Assembly: GCA_035689165.1 (NCBI GenBank)
Contig: DASSLZ010000267.1
Coordinates: 1-9,420, forward strand
Length of the DNA stretch: 9,420 nt
DNA from: DASQJL01 sp035689165
GTDB lineage: Bacteria > Eisenbacteria > RBG-16-71-46 > SZUA-252
Direction: 5' to 3'
A program made the position numbers and the translations under genes. Within the stretch, counting starts at the first letter, position 1. Each line of letters starts with the position of its first letter. A model generated the notes under the pieces. It was not told where the DNA came from, ran no database searches, and saw nothing but the letters and a program-made list of their open reading frames with translations. Positions 7,060 through 9,420 of this stretch are shown piece by piece.

Positions 7060-7090
7060 TTGACGAGAACCGCTCAGGACGGCCTAGAAT
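7060..7090 (+). promoter_or_regulatory. Candidate proximal sigma70-type promoter (P2)
   Basis: TTGACG (7060-7065, five of six consensus bases) and TAGAAT (7085-7090, five of six) are separated by 19 bases, slightly longer than the optimal 17. The predicted start is near 7097, leaving a leader of about 46 bases before the receptor ATG. This is the better placed of the two promoters for the receptor. Confidence 0.6.
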
Positions 7091-7125
7091 CAGCCACTTT
7101 GTCACGATTTCGAACCCGCCATGGA

Positions 7126-7131
7126 AAGGAG
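7126..7131 (+). promoter_or_regulatory. Shine-Dalgarno site of the TonB-dependent receptor
   Basis: AAGGAG lies 11 bases before the ATG at 7143 and 20 before the in-frame ATG at 7152. It is only three bases from an out-of-frame ATG at 7135, which opens a six-codon frame (MKPCRA) ending at 7155. The spacing therefore favours 7143 as the receptor start. Confidence 0.6.
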
Positions 7132-7142
7132 CGCATGAAGCC

Positions 7143-9420
7143 ATGCCGAGCATGAGTTCCCGACGACGCGGGAGCGCCCGGGCGCTTCTGCCCCTGGTCG
7201 CCGCGTTGCTGTTCGCCGTCGCGCCGTCCGTCCTTCCCGCCCAATCGCTGGCGCAGACCGGAACCATCAGCGGAACCGTTACCGATGGCAGCGGCGGTCC
7301 CGTATCCGGCGTCTCCGTCATCATCCTCGGGAAGCAGATGGGTGGCTTCACGAATCCCGAAGGGAAGTTCACCATCGTTCGCGTTCCCGTGGGCACGTAC
7401 ACCGTCCGCGCGAATCAGATCGGATTCACGCGCGACGAAAAGACCGTCCAGGTGGACGCCAACCGCACGGCGGTCGTGAATCTGAAGATCGTCGAGTCCG
7501 CCATCAAGATCGGCGTCGTCGATGTGAAGGGCGACAAGAAGATGGCGATCAACAAGACCAGCTCCTCGACCAAGCAGGTCGTCACCTCCGAGGATCTGCA
7601 CGCCCTCCCCGTGGACAGCTACAAGGACGCGATCGCCCTGAAGGCCGGAGTCATCAGCCAGGGCGGCGCGCTGCACTTCCGCGGCGGCCGTGAGGACGAG
7701 GTGCTCACCATCGTCAACGGCATCCCGAGCCGGAACCCGATGCGCGCCGAGGGCGTGGACCTCGGGCTCCTCGCCGTCTCTTCCAGCGAGCAGGTGCTCG
7801 GCGGGATGGACGCGCAGTACGGGAACGCCCTCTCCGGCGTCATCGCGCTCACCACGCGCGAGGGAGGCGACAAGTTCGGCGGCGAGGCGCGCTACTTCAC
7901 CGACCGCTACGGCGAGCAGGACAAGTCGTTCAACGACTTCGAGCGGCTCAGCGTGGGCTTCGGCGGACCGTTCGTCTTCCCCAAGACCAACTACTACGTC
8001 TCCTTCGAGGGCACCTACAGCGACACGTATCTCCGGAATACTTCGGAGCACAAGGAGCACCGCTTCCTCGACTTCATCCGGATCGGCAACAAGCAGTCCA
8101 ACGCGACCAACTTCTCGAGCAAGCTGACCTGGAAGGTGACCCCGAACCAGAAGATGAATCTCGAGGTGATCCGCAACGCCTCGCTCAGCAGCCGCTTCCA
8201 CAATCGGTGGAATCGGAAGGGATTCGTGCAGCTGGTCGCGGACAGCACGGCGCCGACGGATGGAACGATCACGCAGCGGTACGGCACGTGGGCGTACTAC
8301 CAGGTCGACTCCTCGTTCGTGCCGATGAACACCGCGGACCACCTGCCGATCACGACCGAGGACTATCAGCAGGTCGCGCTGACCTGGCGCAGCGTCATGA
8401 ACAACGGCGCGATCTACAACCTGCGGGCCTCGCGGCAGGAATGGCAGTCGAAGCAGGACGTGCTGGGGCGGCAGCTCTGGGAGTACCAGGCGCAGCCCAA
8501 CGCCTACTACGACCCGTTCAACCGACTGAACGGCGCCTACTACGTCACGAACGGCGACTACCCCTTCTACGAGAACCGCCAGACCACGACCTACACCATG
8601 AACGGCGACCTCTCGAAGAAGATCGGCCAGCACAACTTCATGGTCGGCGGCGATTTCAACTACAACGACCTGCAGTATCTGCTGACGCAGTTCCCGAACG
8701 TGCTCGACGCCAACGGCAATTACGGCGCGACGCGCGACCAGTTCCGGAACTTCAACCCCGAGGGCTCCTTCTACGCCCAGGATCGCTGGCAGTACGAGGG
8801 GATGGTCCTGAACGCGGGAGTGCGCTACGACAACTTCTCGGTGGGGAGCCAGGTCGATCGCAATCTCGTGACCCACCCGGTCAAGACCCAGATCAGCCCG
8901 CGCATCGGAATCGCCTATCCGATCTCCGACCGCGACGTGATGAGCTTCCACTACGGCCGCCTCTTCCAGGTGCCCGACCGGCTCTTCATCTATCAGGGCA
9001 AGAACATCTCGGCCGAGGCGCGCGGGAATCCGAATCTCGAGCCGCAGACCACCATCGCCTACCAGCTGGGCGTGCAGCACCTCTTCAGCAAGGAGATCTA
9101 CGGGCAGTTCGGCGTCTATTTCAAAGACATCTTCGGCCTCCTGACCACGGTGCAGCAGGAGATTCCCGGCTTCTCGGTCACGGTGCCCACCTACGTGAAC
9201 GGCGACTACGCCTCCTCGCGCGGCATCGAGGTGACCCTGATCAAGCAGCACAGCCACGGCTTCTCGGGCGAGCTCAACTACACCTACTCGAACTCGTCGG
9301 GCACGGCGTCGGACCCCAACCGGGCGCTCGCGTCGTCCGGAAACCTCCGCGACCAGTACAAGCCGACCTCCGAGCAGCCGCTCGACTGGGACCAGCGCCA
9401 CAGCATCTCGGCCACGCTCC
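7143..9420 (+). CDS. TonB-dependent receptor with carboxypeptidase-regulatory-like domain, 3'-truncated
   Basis: The first 759 codons of an outer-membrane receptor are visible and the frame stays open to the window end. A signal peptide (R7-R9, hydrophobic 14-33, cleavage near PAQSLA-Q) leads into a carboxypeptidase-regulatory-like beta-sandwich (about 40-118, GTISGTVTDGSGGPVSGVSV and then GGFTNPEGKFTI). The TonB-dependent plug follows (about 135-240, SEDLHALPV, the FRGGREDE signature, and MDAQYGNALSGVIALTTREGG). The barrel begins near 245; NPNLEPQ at 629-635 and PLDWDQRHSISATL at the visible end are typical barrel-domain motifs. Such receptors import ligands, with energy from TonB-ExbBD; the ligand here is unknown. 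The usual VDG(V/I) of related plugs reads VNGIP (191-195). I see no clear TonB box. No SusD-like partner is visible downstream because the window ends. The start at 7143 is chosen from the Shine-Dalgarno spacing. Confidence 0.93.
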   Translation, partial: MPSMSSRRRGSARALLPLVAALLFAVAPSVLPAQSLAQTGTISGTVTDGSGGPVSGVSVIILGKQMGGFTNPEGKFTIVRVPVGTYTVRANQIGFTRDEKTVQVDANRTAVVNLKIVESAIKIGVVDVKGDKKMAINKTSSSTKQVVTSEDLHALPVDSYKDAIALKAGVISQGGALHFRGGREDEVLTIVNGIPSRNPMRAEGVDLGLLAVSSSEQVLGGMDAQYGNALSGVIALTTREGGDKFGGEARYFTDRYGEQDKSFNDFERLSVGFGGPFVFPKTNYYVSFEGTYSDTYLRNTSEHKEHRFLDFIRIGNKQSNATNFSSKLTWKVTPNQKMNLEVIRNASLSSRFHNRWNRKGFVQLVADSTAPTDGTITQRYGTWAYYQVDSSFVPMNTADHLPITTEDYQQVALTWRSVMNNGAIYNLRASRQEWQSKQDVLGRQLWEYQAQPNAYYDPFNRLNGAYYVTNGDYPFYENRQTTTYTMNGDLSKKIGQHNFMVGGDFNYNDLQYLLTQFPNVLDANGNYGATRDQFRNFNPEGSFYAQDRWQYEGMVLNAGVRYDNFSVGSQVDRNLVTHPVKTQISPRIGIAYPISDRDVMSFHYGRLFQVPDRLFIYQGKNISAEARGNPNLEPQTTIAYQLGVQHLFSKEIYGQFGVYFKDIFGLLTTVQQEIPGFSVTVPTYVNGDYASSRGIEVTLIKQHSHGFSGELNYTYSNSSGTASDPNRALASSGNLRDQYKPTSEQPLDWDQRHSISATL

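Larger units (their letters stand above)
6818..7142. other. Regulatory intergenic region before the TonB-dependent receptor
   Basis: These 325 bases hold no gene I can support. They contain two candidate promoters (6859-6886 and 7060-7090), an inverted repeat at the predicted first transcript start (6893-6927), an eight-base C-run (6932-6939), a 16-bp palindrome (7015-7030) and the receptor's ribosome-binding site. A 61-codon frame (6970-7155) is open here but has no ribosome-binding site at its start and an arginine/proline-rich product typical of chance reading in GC-rich DNA. I recognise no riboswitch class. Confidence 0.6.

Noticed and set aside
6970..7155. 61-codon plus-strand frame in the intergenic region
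   Set aside because: There is no ribosome-binding site and the product is Arg/Pro-rich. It also overlaps the palindrome, promoter P2 and the receptor start. I considered it as a RiPP precursor for TldD/TldE but see no leader/core pattern.
7074..9401. 775-codon open frame on the minus strand
   Set aside because: It lies antisense to the TonB-dependent receptor, whose motifs are clear. The translation is a low-complexity Val/Arg/Leu/Asp-rich product of GC-rich codon bias.

Overview
The window is high-GC DNA, about two thirds G+C by eye. It is almost fully coding, all on the plus strand, from a Gram-negative bacterium. Three products point to an outer membrane: a lipoprotein, a beta-barrel protein and a TonB-dependent receptor. 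The receptor has an N-terminal carboxypeptidase-regulatory-like domain, and the branching enzyme is of the GH57 type. Together these would fit a member of the FCB/Gemmatimonadota/Eisenbacteria-like groups, but the phylum is an inference and cannot be proved from the sequence alone.

Layout. Bases 1-1133 hold the 3' part of a GH57 1,4-alpha-glucan branching enzyme (glycogen synthesis). A 70-base gap follows with a candidate sigma70-type promoter, whose perfect TTGACA -35 overlaps the branching-enzyme stop codon, and a perfect 19-bp palindrome on its -10. Bases 1204-6817 look like one tightly packed four-gene operon: a lipoprotein resembling the ethylbenzene-dehydrogenase heme-subunit (EB_dh/DOMON-like) fold, an outer-membrane beta-barrel (gap 5 nt), a TldD-type metalloprotease subunit (gap 7 nt) and its TldE/PmbA partner (8-nt overlap). 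Bases 6818-7142 are a 325-base regulatory intergenic region with two candidate promoters, a stem-loop at the predicted 5' end of the first transcript and a 16-bp palindrome. From 7143 to the window edge runs a TonB-dependent receptor (signal peptide, regulatory-like domain, plug, most of the barrel), cut by the end of the window.

How the genes may work together. TldD and TldE form a heterodimeric metalloprotease in known systems, and the catalytic residues expected of TldD are present here. The lipoprotein and the barrel are adjacent and probably co-translated, so they may form an outer-membrane pair. Why an envelope pair shares an operon with TldD/TldE is the least explained point of the window. 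I found no RiPP precursor, CRISPR array, mobile element, tRNA or rRNA. Apart from that operon combination and the promoter architecture, the region looks like ordinary chromosomal content.
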